Assembly (NCBI GenBank): GCA_020631355.1
Contig: JAHDHL010000002.1
Location: forward strand, 355,317 to 395,478
DNA: 40,162 bases
Source: Saprospiraceae bacterium
GTDB lineage: Bacteria; Bacteroidota; Bacteroidia; Chitinophagales; Saprospiraceae
Direction of reading: 5' to 3'
Of the stretch, positions 7,905-15,801 are shown in pieces (the stretch's first letter is position 1; every line of letters begins with the position of its first letter). Made by a program: the position numbers and the translations under genes. The notes beneath the pieces were generated by a model. The model was not told the DNA's origin. It was given only the letters and a program-made list of their open reading frames with translations, and ran no database searches.

Positions 7905-8828
7905 ATGACGAATAAACCAGGCTTTTATGAGTTGGTATTTCTTTTCATCCTGCTATCTGCTTGTGGCAGGGTTGAAAATGATGTGACACATTATGAGGAA
8001 GAAACGGAAGCTGTGCCTACAATTATAAGTGCACCCCAACCCGAACCCGAATCCCTTGGCGAATTCTCCAGGGAAGATATCCTTACCCGTCTACAATCCA
8101 AATTAGATAACAAAGAGGATTTATGGGTTCATGTGTTGGTTCCTCTTTGTGATAATGAGCACCAAGGCATTGTGCCGGTAAGCCAGAGTTTGGGTGATGG
8201 TTCCAATCCCAAGTCCAATCTCTACTGGGGTGCTTTGTACGGTGTTAAAACGCATTTGAAAAAGCATAAGGATTGGACTCTGGTTGAAAGCATCCAACAG
8301 CCCAATATGGACGATGTCATTCTTGAAAGAGTCGTTTTCAGAAAAGAGACCGATGGTCAGTCCATCTACATCGTTGCTGACGCTTACAGGGGTGACCAAA
8401 TGAAAGATTGCCTATCGGATTACCTGAATGCCTTGGCAGGAAAGAGCAAGGCATCACTTCACGTCCATGATACGGACATAGGTATACTTGGGAATGCAGA
8501 CCTCATTGTTTTCAATGGACATAACGGATTGATGGATGTGGAAATGGATATCATTCCGAATCAGGATGATTCATATCGTGATGCCATGGCCATTGCTTGT
8601 GCATCCCATGGATATTTTACCGGACATTTGGAATATACGGGTGGTTATCCCTTACTCATGACGACCAATCTACTTGCTCCTGAAGCCTATGTTCTGGAAA
8701 ATGTCATTTCTACTTGGGCTGAGGGAAAAGATGGAAAATCCATAGCTGATGCGGCAGGAAAGGCATATCATGAATATCAGAATTGTGGGTACAAGGGTGC
8801 CAGAAGATTATTCACTACCGGTTGGTAA
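7905..8828 (+). CDS. Lipoprotein of unknown family, possible caspase-like fold
   Basis: The 307-residue product has a hydrophobic leader and a lipobox LLSAC with the lipidated cysteine at residue 20, then a low-complexity Glu/Pro linker (about 30-55) and a globular domain. I do not recognise the family. The domain includes LGDGSNPKSNLYWGALYG (about 96-113) and ADAYRG (159-163). Later come VFNGHNG with His206 and AIACASHG with Cys232, each after a hydrophobic strand. That order and spacing recall clan CD cysteine peptidases such as caspases and gingipains, but the flanking residues are not diagnostic and this is inference. It follows the double-OmpA gene by 4 bases, so a shared envelope role is likely. 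Confidence 0.7.
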   Translation: MTNKPGFYELVFLFILLSACGRVENDVTHYEEETEAVPTIISAPQPEPESLGEFSREDILTRLQSKLDNKEDLWVHVLVPLCDNEHQGIVPVSQSLGDGSNPKSNLYWGALYGVKTHLKKHKDWTLVESIQQPNMDDVILERVVFRKETDGQSIYIVADAYRGDQMKDCLSDYLNALAGKSKASLHVHDTDIGILGNADLIVFNGHNGLMDVEMDIIPNQDDSYRDAMAIACASHGYFTGHLEYTGGYPLLMTTNLLAPEAYVLENVISTWAEGKDGKSIADAAGKAYHEYQNCGYKGARRLFTTGW

Positions 8829-8842
8829 AGGACAATTTGATA

Positions 8843-10168
8843 TTATTCCAATCCCAAGGCTTTCCTCATGCTTTCAGCCTTGAGCAAGCATTCCTCATAT
8901 TCCTTTTCTGGTTCGGAATCATATACGATGGCTCCGCCCACATGAAAGGATAAGTAATGTTCGGCCGAATTGAATAGGATACTTCTGATGACCACATTGA
9001 AATCAAAATCGCCATTGGGTGTGATATATCCGACAGACCCGGAATAAAGTCCCCTTCTGGTTTTTTCATAGGCCTCGATCAATTTCATGGACATGACCTT
9101 GGGAGCACCTGTCATCGACCCCATTGGGAATGCAGACTGTATGGCATCCACGAAATGAACATCATCCCTCAATTCACCACTAATCGTGGATATCATATGC
9201 CAGACCTGTTCGAATCCGTGTATTCCGAAAAGCTCATCCACCTTTACCGTACCTGCCTTGCAATTCCGGGATAAATCATTGCGAACCAAATCCACTATCA
9301 TTACATTCTCGGCCTGGTCCTTTTCAGAGGTCGCCAATTGGTGTTTATACCTCAAATCCTCTTTTTCGTTCTTCCCTCTGGGAGCAGTTCCCTTGATGGG
9401 TTGGGATATCAGCCGTTGTCCCTCTTTTTTCATGAAACGTTCAGGACTGCCACAAATCAAGTATCTATCATCACATTTGTAGAAAGAGGAAAACGGTGCA
9501 TTCGCTACATAATTCAACTTGGAGTACAATGCTGCCGGAGAAATATTACAGGATTCGATATAGAATTCAGTGCAATAATTCATTTCATAAATATCCCCCT
9601 CCACGATATGCTCCTTGATATTGGCTACGGTTTGCTCGTATGCTTCCTTTGTCTCTCTGGACTTCATCTCCCAATCCCCTGTACAGAAAGCTTCATCTTC
9701 CAATTCCGTATCCCAAATACTCATCAGAATCTGGGATGGGGAGAAATGTTGTGACTCAATCACAACCGTATCCCCCTTGAGTTGAATGAGAATATCTGGT
9801 GCGAAAAAATGCATCAGGGGCATCCCTACCCTATCGGGATTCCCGGATGTCAGATTCTCCACATGATTTTTAAGGTCATAGGACATGAATCCGAATAACC
9901 AATCCTCCTTGACATCATAATAGGATTTCAATCGTTCAAAGGATTGTGTCTCCCCGGGTCCGACCATCAGTCCGACCTTATCTGTAACAGCCATAACCAA
10001 ATCAATGGAATCATCCTGAACCACCGTATATTGGTTACCATCCAAGATGACACCATGCTTGAAGTGCATCATCCAATATGGTAATAATGCCTTGAATGAA
10101 GTGACCCTTTCACCTAGGTAAAAGTGATTGGAAAGTCGTTGAGTGATATGATAATCCGTATAAACCAA
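8843..10168 (-). CDS. pabB: Chorismate-binding enzyme, probable aminodeoxychorismate synthase component I
   Basis: The 441-residue protein is of the anthranilate synthase/PabB family. The C-terminal catalytic half shows the conserved series PIKGTAPRG (substrate loop), DLVRNDLSR, GSMTGAPKVMSM and the end segment FHVGGAIVYDSEPEKEYEE. It would convert chorismate to aminodeoxychorismate for folate, using ammonia from a PabA/TrpG glutaminase subunit not encoded nearby. PIKGTAPRG with lysine is typical of PabB rather than TrpE, where the motif is usually PIAGTR. No in-frame ATG precedes the conserved N-terminal region and an in-frame stop lies just upstream, so TTG at 10168 is the likely start. It lies downstream of purA on the same strand, separated by a hairpin. 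Confidence 0.85.
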   Translation of the reverse strand: MVYTDYHITQRLSNHFYLGERVTSFKALLPYWMMHFKHGVILDGNQYTVVQDDSIDLVMAVTDKVGLMVGPGETQSFERLKSYYDVKEDWLFGFMSYDLKNHVENLTSGNPDRVGMPLMHFFAPDILIQLKGDTVVIESQHFSPSQILMSIWDTELEDEAFCTGDWEMKSRETKEAYEQTVANIKEHIVEGDIYEMNYCTEFYIESCNISPAALYSKLNYVANAPFSSFYKCDDRYLICGSPERFMKKEGQRLISQPIKGTAPRGKNEKEDLRYKHQLATSEKDQAENVMIVDLVRNDLSRNCKAGTVKVDELFGIHGFEQVWHMISTISGELRDDVHFVDAIQSAFPMGSMTGAPKVMSMKLIEAYEKTRRGLYSGSVGYITPNGDFDFNVVIRSILFNSAEHYLSFHVGGAIVYDSEPEKEYEECLLKAESMRKALGLE

Positions 10169-10254
10169 ATTCTTTGATGCTTCATGGTTTGGTTAGGAAA
10201 CATCAGTCATTTTAACGAGGAAAGGGAGGAAAAGTTTTCTGGAGTTGGTGCGAT

Positions 10255-10299
10255 ACAGCGATGTTAACCCATCCTTAAGATTATGGCCAACATCGCTGT
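10255..10299 (-). terminator. Hairpin between purA and the pabB-like gene
   Basis: An 11-bp perfect stem (10255-10265 with 10289-10299) encloses a 23-nt loop. It sits 12 bases after the purA stop. No strong T tract follows, so it may only attenuate or protect the purA 3' end. Confidence 0.45.
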
Positions 10300-10310
10300 C
10301 ATCTATAGTA

Positions 10311-11588
10311 TTACCTCACTGAGGTGCGGGTAATTAATTCTTTTCTATCCGGACCTGTGGATACCATTGTAATCGGAACGCCCAAGGCTGCTTCCAATGC
10401 ATCCACATATTCCCTAGCTGCCTGAGGTAGTTCCTCGAAACAGGTAGCCCCCTCCAAGGATTGTTCCCATCCGGGATAATTCGTGAATTCCAAATCCATT
10501 TCATTCGGTAATTCATAAGGAACCTCCTCTGTAGCCTCTCCATCAATGACATAGGATGTAGCTACTTTCAATTCCTTGAAAATATTCAGGACATCAATCT
10601 TCGTTACCACCAACTGGGTCACACCATTCAACATAATGGTATATTTCAATTGAGGCAAATCTATCCAACCACATCTTCTAGGACGGCCGGTAGTAGCACC
10701 GAATTCGTGGCCCTCTTTCCTAAGGAGCTCTCCCATCTCATCAAACAACTCTGTCGGGAATGGTCCGCCACCTACTCTGGTACAATAAGCCTTTGTGATA
10801 CCGATTACTTCTCCTATCTTATCAGGGGATACACCCAAACCGATACAGACTCCGGCTGTTACCGTATTGGATGATGTAACATAGGGATACGTTCCGAAAT
10901 CCACATCCAACATGGACCCTTGGGCTCCTTCTGCCAATATCCTCTTTCCGTATTTGATACAATTATTCACAAAATATTCGGAGTTTACCTGAGGAATGGC
11001 ACGAAGTGCTTCCATACTGGCAAACCATTTCTTTTCCTCACCCTCCAAATCAAAGTCCACATTAGGCAGTGAAGTCAGGATAGCCAGGTGTTTTTGCTTC
11101 AGACGCTCATACCTCTCCTTGAAATCAGGTCGGTTGATATCACCTACCCTCAATCCATTCCTACCCGTTCTGTCCATATAGGTAGGGCCGATACCTCTAA
11201 GGGTTGAACCAATCTTACTCTTGCCCTTGGCAGCTTCATTCGCTGCATCCAACAATCTATGTGTTGGTAGAATCAAGTGCGCTTTCTGGGAAAGGAAAAG
11301 TCGTTCTGCATAATCCACATCAGCAGCATCCAGATTCTTCAACTCCCTTTCAAAGGTAATCGGATCAATCACCACACCATTCCCTATCAGGTTGATGAGG
11401 TTCTCCCTGAATACACCGGATGGAATGGTATGTAATACATATTTCTTACCATCAAACACCAGGGTGTGTCCCGCATTGGGTCCTCCTTGGAATCGTGCAA
11501 CAACATCGTATCTATCAGCTAGATAGTCAACGATTTTCCCTTTTCCTTCATCGCCCCATTGTAGGCCTAAAATGACATCTATGTTCAT
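10311..11588 (-). CDS. purA: Adenylosuccinate synthetase
   Basis: The 425-residue product catalyses IMP + aspartate + GTP to adenylosuccinate, the first committed step from IMP to AMP, in the cytoplasm. The N-terminal GLQWGDEGKGK (residues 8-18) is the GTP P-loop region with the catalytic Asp, and GGPNAGHT (35-42) carries the IMP-contact histidine. Later GSTLRGIGPTY and TSSNTVTAGV are the expected IMP loops, and the C-terminal STGPDR binds guanine. Length is standard and the ATG start begins directly before the first strand (MNIDVILG). A -7-type promoter lies 40 bases upstream. The pabB-like gene follows on the same strand after a hairpin. Confidence 0.97.
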   Translation of the reverse strand: MNIDVILGLQWGDEGKGKIVDYLADRYDVVARFQGGPNAGHTLVFDGKKYVLHTIPSGVFRENLINLIGNGVVIDPITFERELKNLDAADVDYAERLFLSQKAHLILPTHRLLDAANEAAKGKSKIGSTLRGIGPTYMDRTGRNGLRVGDINRPDFKERYERLKQKHLAILTSLPNVDFDLEGEEKKWFASMEALRAIPQVNSEYFVNNCIKYGKRILAEGAQGSMLDVDFGTYPYVTSSNTVTAGVCIGLGVSPDKIGEVIGITKAYCTRVGGGPFPTELFDEMGELLRKEGHEFGATTGRPRRCGWIDLPQLKYTIMLNGVTQLVVTKIDVLNIFKELKVATSYVIDGEATEEVPYELPNEMDLEFTNYPGWEQSLEGATCFEELPQAAREYVDALEAALGVPITMVSTGPDRKELITRTSVR

Positions 11589-11603
11589 GTTGTAATTTTT
11601 AGA

Positions 11604-11635
11604 TTGCGCCTATGCGCAAAAACCCCACAAAGATA
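11604..11635 (-). promoter_or_regulatory. purA promoter and leader hairpin
   Basis: On the minus strand, TATCTTTG (11635-11628) matches the Bacteroidota -7 element TAnnTTTG, with a TTTC possible -33 element 17 bases upstream. Between it and the purA start a 6-bp GC-rich stem (TTGCGC/GCGCAA, 11604-11619, loop of 4) falls in the leader. Confidence 0.6.
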
Positions 11636-11738
11636 GTTAAAAATGATGTTTTGAAATGTGGATAAAATCATATGTTGTTGGGAAGTATGTTAGGAACTTC
11701 TCCCCGGGGCCTTTTGGAATATTAATTGCAGTTATGAA

Positions 11739-14561
11739 TTGAAACAAAACTACTGCTGCGTGAACAAGTTAAGACATACTATCCCAAACATACTACTCTA
11801 TTTATTTTTTTCAGGAATTCTACTTCTCAATACCCAAAACACGACTGCCCAATGGAATCCTGATGCAGGTTATGTCCCATCGCTAACCATCGGCAAAAGT
11901 GCCATTCCCTCATCGGGAACGGATGCCGTCAATGGTATTGATGGTTCGACCCACAATCATTGGACTTCCAATCCGCCATTACCACAAAATTATATTTCAA
12001 GGGCAGACCAGAATGGTTTCCTGCATCAGGCAAGTACATTATGTACCACTTCAGGCGTTGGTGATATCACGATGATTACAGATGGTAACCTCAGCGGCAA
12101 TACCAATGTAAGTGTGGATGGGACCGGTGAGGCATGGATTACCTTCAACTTTCCAGGAGGAATGGATGTATTGCTTACTTCCATCAAAATGAATGTGACG
12201 AGTGACGTGGAAGTCTATTACGACCAAATCCTAACCGGCACCTATACCGCAGCTGAGAATTATTCTACAAAAAGATTCGATATCAATATGAATGTGCAAT
12301 CCATCACTTTCAAATCCTCCTCGGGATTCGGAGTGTTCGAGATTGCCGGTTTATCTGATGTTCCCAGAGAGTACTTTGCCGTAGACTTAGGAGCACAAGA
12401 AGAAATCGGGTTTATCCATACCAAACACTGGGCTGGAAACAATGCTGCAACTGCAGCGGCACTCTATGTCAGTCCTGACAATACCAATTGGACCAAAGTC
12501 AAGGATTTGAATCCGACGACCTTGGCCATGATTCAACATGAAATCAATCCTGTGGTCACGGCCCGCTATATCAAAGTGGAATATGATGTCATACCCAATG
12601 ACTGGAATAGGGTCTTCCTATTCGAATTAGCGGCATACGACAGGCATAATAAATTCGGCCCTGCGCCTAATCCCAGCTTAGGAACCAGAACTTTGGAGGA
12701 AATGCTGGGCATCAATTCCATCTGGGGTTGGGGGCATAATATTTATTCCGATTTACTGAATCCGGGAGAGGGGCCCGACCTCCATAATGAATACGCCTCG
12801 CATGCAAGGAATTACCATAGTATGAGTTGGGATGTGAATGACCCGGATAATGCTCCAGACTACAATACCATGGCAGCAGGAGGTGGTACAGAAGCCCAAT
12901 GGTGGCTCGATTGGAATCGGGAATACAACCCTTGGGTCAATGCAGGTTTGGAAATCGAAACCAGTATTTTCATTGCTGATTTCCAAGGACAATGGAATAC
13001 ACCATTCAATTCCGCTTATAACTATGGATATAATTTTGCAGAACATTTCGGCCCCACGACAGGAAGTGGTTTGGTCCGTTCCATGGAAATAGGAAATGAA
13101 CCTTGGTTCTATAATGCCAATACCTACCTTGGCATACTCAAGGGAATGGCCCAAGGAGCCAAGGCTGCAGACCCTAGCATGCTCGTTTTCCCATGTGCCC
13201 TACAAGCCCATGACCCTGATGCGGAGAATAGTAATTCCTACTTCAAAAACTATATGGGCGCTAGGATCCGGGAAACAGATGCTACATATCTGGATGGTAT
13301 CAATGTGCATAATTATAGTTATGCCATTCTGGATGATGGTGGTAATGGGACCCGAATCGGAGTACATCCCGAACATTATGAAAGTGGAATGCATGAAATC
13401 AGGAATTCCATTCGATTCAGGAATCAGAATATGCCCAACAAACTCATTTATGTATCCGAATGGGGATGGGATTTTGCAGGACCCAATTCCAATTGTACGC
13501 ACAGCGAATGTGTCACTCCTGATGAGGCGGCCTATTATGCCGTGAGGGGTGCCATGCATTATATGAGAATGGGAGTGGATCGTTTTACTTGGTTCTTTTA
13601 TGCCGATGATACAGGTACGAACTCATCCTTGTATACCCGTTCTGGTTTGTCGGAATCCATTGACCATAATTTTTCCAAAAAACGGGCTTTTCTTGCATTC
13701 GAAGCCATGAAAAACCAATTGGGTAACCGATATTTTGTGGATGTCATTCAGGAGGATAATAATGCCTATATCTATGCCCTAGGGGATAATGCGGGGAATG
13801 TGACCCATTATGTGGCGTGGAAACCTATTGACGGGAATGATATCACTACCGAAAACATCACTTTTACAAGTGGTGCTCTAATGCCCTCGGCTGCATATAC
13901 CATCCGGGGATTGGATCCATCCGGCACCAACGAAGCCTTACCCAGTTATTCTAATGGAAATATTACCGCTACATTATCCACTGTTCCATTGGTGATTGAA
14001 GTGACAGACGCCTTACCTGTGGAATTATTGGATTTTACGGTAACATGCGGAAACAATAAGGCATTCCTCGAATGGTCAACTGCCACAGAGGAAAACAACT
14101 CCCATTTCGAAATACAACGCAAGGGAAGCCAAGCGGATGATGAATGGAGAACCATAGGTACGATAGAGGGGCATGGCAATAGCTCCATCGTAAGGCATTA
14201 TACCTTTCTTGACCCATTGCCTGATGCAGCCAATTTCTATAGATTAAAACAAGTGGATTTCGATGGGCAATTCGAATACTCCCGATTGGTTTCCACACAG
14301 GATTGTAGTAATCATGAATGGGGCATATTCCCCAATCCTACCTTGGATTATATTCAAATCAAATATAAATCCGAAAAGGAATCAGAAGTACAATTGAAGT
14401 TGTTCGATGTCAGAGGGAGTAGCATCAGGAACCAGACCGTACAGACACAAGCGGGATATAATCTAATGGAAATGGATTTACGGGATTTACCCAAGGGTGT
14501 CTATATGTTGGAATTGCATGGAAATGGACAGACACTGATAGAAAAAGTGGTACTGAATTAA
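11739..14561 (+). CDS. T9SS-exported clan GH-A glycoside hydrolase with discoidin-like domain
   Basis: A 940-residue secreted protein. After the signal peptide (hydrophobic core about residues 15-31, cleavage near TTAQW), two beta domains span about 40-305; the second ends RYIKVEYDVIPNDWNRVFLFEL, like an F5/8-type C carbohydrate-binding domain. The catalytic TIM-barrel region follows, with GNEPW (E454, probable acid/base, preceded by Asn as in clan GH-A) and YVSEWGW (E574, probable nucleophile). A small beta domain leads to a type IX sorting domain (FPNPTLDYIQI to LIEKVVLN). It probably attacks a polysaccharide at the cell surface or outside; the exact GH family and substrate I cannot name. 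No ATG fits: TTG at 11739 or GTG at 11760 must be the start. Confidence 0.85.
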   Translation: MKQNYCCVNKLRHTIPNILLYLFFSGILLLNTQNTTAQWNPDAGYVPSLTIGKSAIPSSGTDAVNGIDGSTHNHWTSNPPLPQNYISRADQNGFLHQASTLCTTSGVGDITMITDGNLSGNTNVSVDGTGEAWITFNFPGGMDVLLTSIKMNVTSDVEVYYDQILTGTYTAAENYSTKRFDINMNVQSITFKSSSGFGVFEIAGLSDVPREYFAVDLGAQEEIGFIHTKHWAGNNAATAAALYVSPDNTNWTKVKDLNPTTLAMIQHEINPVVTARYIKVEYDVIPNDWNRVFLFELAAYDRHNKFGPAPNPSLGTRTLEEMLGINSIWGWGHNIYSDLLNPGEGPDLHNEYASHARNYHSMSWDVNDPDNAPDYNTMAAGGGTEAQWWLDWNREYNPWVNAGLEIETSIFIADFQGQWNTPFNSAYNYGYNFAEHFGPTTGSGLVRSMEIGNEPWFYNANTYLGILKGMAQGAKAADPSMLVFPCALQAHDPDAENSNSYFKNYMGARIRETDATYLDGINVHNYSYAILDDGGNGTRIGVHPEHYESGMHEIRNSIRFRNQNMPNKLIYVSEWGWDFAGPNSNCTHSECVTPDEAAYYAVRGAMHYMRMGVDRFTWFFYADDTGTNSSLYTRSGLSESIDHNFSKKRAFLAFEAMKNQLGNRYFVDVIQEDNNAYIYALGDNAGNVTHYVAWKPIDGNDITTENITFTSGALMPSAAYTIRGLDPSGTNEALPSYSNGNITATLSTVPLVIEVTDALPVELLDFTVTCGNNKAFLEWSTATEENNSHFEIQRKGSQADDEWRTIGTIEGHGNSSIVRHYTFLDPLPDAANFYRLKQVDFDGQFEYSRLVSTQDCSNHEWGIFPNPTLDYIQIKYKSEKESEVQLKLFDVRGSSIRNQTVQTQAGYNLMEMDLRDLPKGVYMLELHGNGQTLIEKVVLN

Positions 14562-14572
14562 TCGGTACCACT
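14541..14572 (-). terminator. Terminator of the minus-strand T9SS gene, overlapping the opposite gene's end
   Basis: An 8-bp perfect stem (14546-14553 with 14565-14572, 11-nt loop) is followed on the minus strand by TTTTTC. It serves the gene at 14601-15542 but lies across the last codons and stop of the plus-strand hydrolase gene. Confidence 0.55.
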
Positions 14573-14600
14573 CTCCATTATCCTACAAGATTATTACTTT

Positions 14601-15542
14601 CTAATGTTTGAAAAACCGGCCTGTTGAAATCAATCTGCCGGATGCATCCCTCAAGCTGACAATATATAGGCCATCTACCCATTGCCTATTATCAAATGTG
14701 CCGAAGGTATCATTTCTCGGTATTTCCTGATGGACCAATTGGCCCATTGCATTGTATATCTCGACAGCGTGCACATCCAATTCATTCCATTCCAATTGGA
14801 AGAATCCATCATTCGGATTGGGATAAAGGGATACGTTCATTGCCTCGAATCCTAAGTCAACAGTAGGAATCGTAATGGTACAAGAATCCATACCCTCATC
14901 CTCATACAGGTTTTCTCCCTCCTCACTGAAACATAATAATATCCGCTCCATGTCCGTAGCACAGGAAAAACCCGAATCATAATTCGAGATACCAAAACTC
15001 AGACTACCGATACCCTCTACCCAAATATCATAGGTATCATCAGGATTATTGGGATTACAAGCTAGTTTTAGCATCCTACGTTTTTCCCCATTCAGCAGTT
15101 CCAATGAATCATCCAACACCACTTCCATCTCAAGGCCTCCCAATCCAATGCCTGCGAGATACACATCCCCTACCTGGTAGTTAAAATCCATCAATATACT
15201 TTCCGACTGACTCGAATGATCCCATAGGTACACTTCTCCGAATGCCGTTTCCCTCAGTAAATGAGAAAACTCCCAATTACCATTATTCAAACGTTCGTAT
15301 ACTTTCTTATACAATGTGGCATTAATGGTCGAGTCCCCATCAATCCGAATTTCCAAGTTACTGGAATAAATGAATGCATAATCAGCCACATTCCATTTTC
15401 GACCCTCCAACAGGATGGGAGGAATGGTATCGGGATCTCCCAAAGAAATTGCTGTTGAGGATTGGATAGCATCCATTGCCCGACTCACTAACGGGCCATT
15501 GTACATCATTAGGATAAGAATGATTGTAGTTACTTTTTTCAT
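14601..15542 (-). CDS. Secreted protein with T9SS sorting domain, function unknown
   Basis: The 313-residue product has an N-terminal signal peptide (MKKVTTIILILMMY, cleaved around residue 22) and a C-terminal type IX sorting domain of about 80 residues starting at LYPNPNDGFFQLEW and ending GRFFKH. The middle region (about 45-225) is predicted all-beta and acidic with few cysteines. It contains WVEGIGSLSFG, a motif I associate with Bacteroidota T9SS proteins of no known activity. No catalytic residues are recognisable. It converges on the glycoside hydrolase gene and so is not in the same operon. It is presumably released or attached to the cell surface through the T9SS. Confidence 0.8.
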   Translation of the reverse strand: MKKVTTIILILMMYNGPLVSRAMDAIQSSTAISLGDPDTIPPILLEGRKWNVADYAFIYSSNLEIRIDGDSTINATLYKKVYERLNNGNWEFSHLLRETAFGEVYLWDHSSQSESILMDFNYQVGDVYLAGIGLGGLEMEVVLDDSLELLNGEKRRMLKLACNPNNPDDTYDIWVEGIGSLSFGISNYDSGFSCATDMERILLCFSEEGENLYEDEGMDSCTITIPTVDLGFEAMNVSLYPNPNDGFFQLEWNELDVHAVEIYNAMGQLVHQEIPRNDTFGTFDNRQWVDGLYIVSLRDASGRLISTGRFFKH

Positions 15543-15724
15543 GCGTTCTATTTTAAAAAATTACATAATTGATTACTGACTGAACAGGCTATCCGATGAT
15601 ATGAAACATAAACATCCCTGCCCGAATCCAATCAGGTTTATTCTTATCCAATAATTTTTTTGAAAATAATCGTGGGAATTAGTTAGAGCCCAACTCCCAA
15701 GTGCTTTAATTGGTTAATGGTTAA

Positions 15725-15753
15725 TAGAATTCATTATTAATATATGAATTCTA
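15725..15753 (-). terminator. Hairpin downstream of rel/spoT
   Basis: A 10-bp perfect AT-rich stem (15725-15734 with 15744-15753, 9-nt loop) lies about 50 bases after the rel/spoT stop on the minus strand. Only a moderately T-rich sequence follows. The rest of the 15543-15801 gap shows nothing else that I can name. Confidence 0.4.
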
Positions 15754-15801
15754 TCATTCCGATATGACAACCATCCCCCTATTGATAAATATCTGACAAA
15801 T

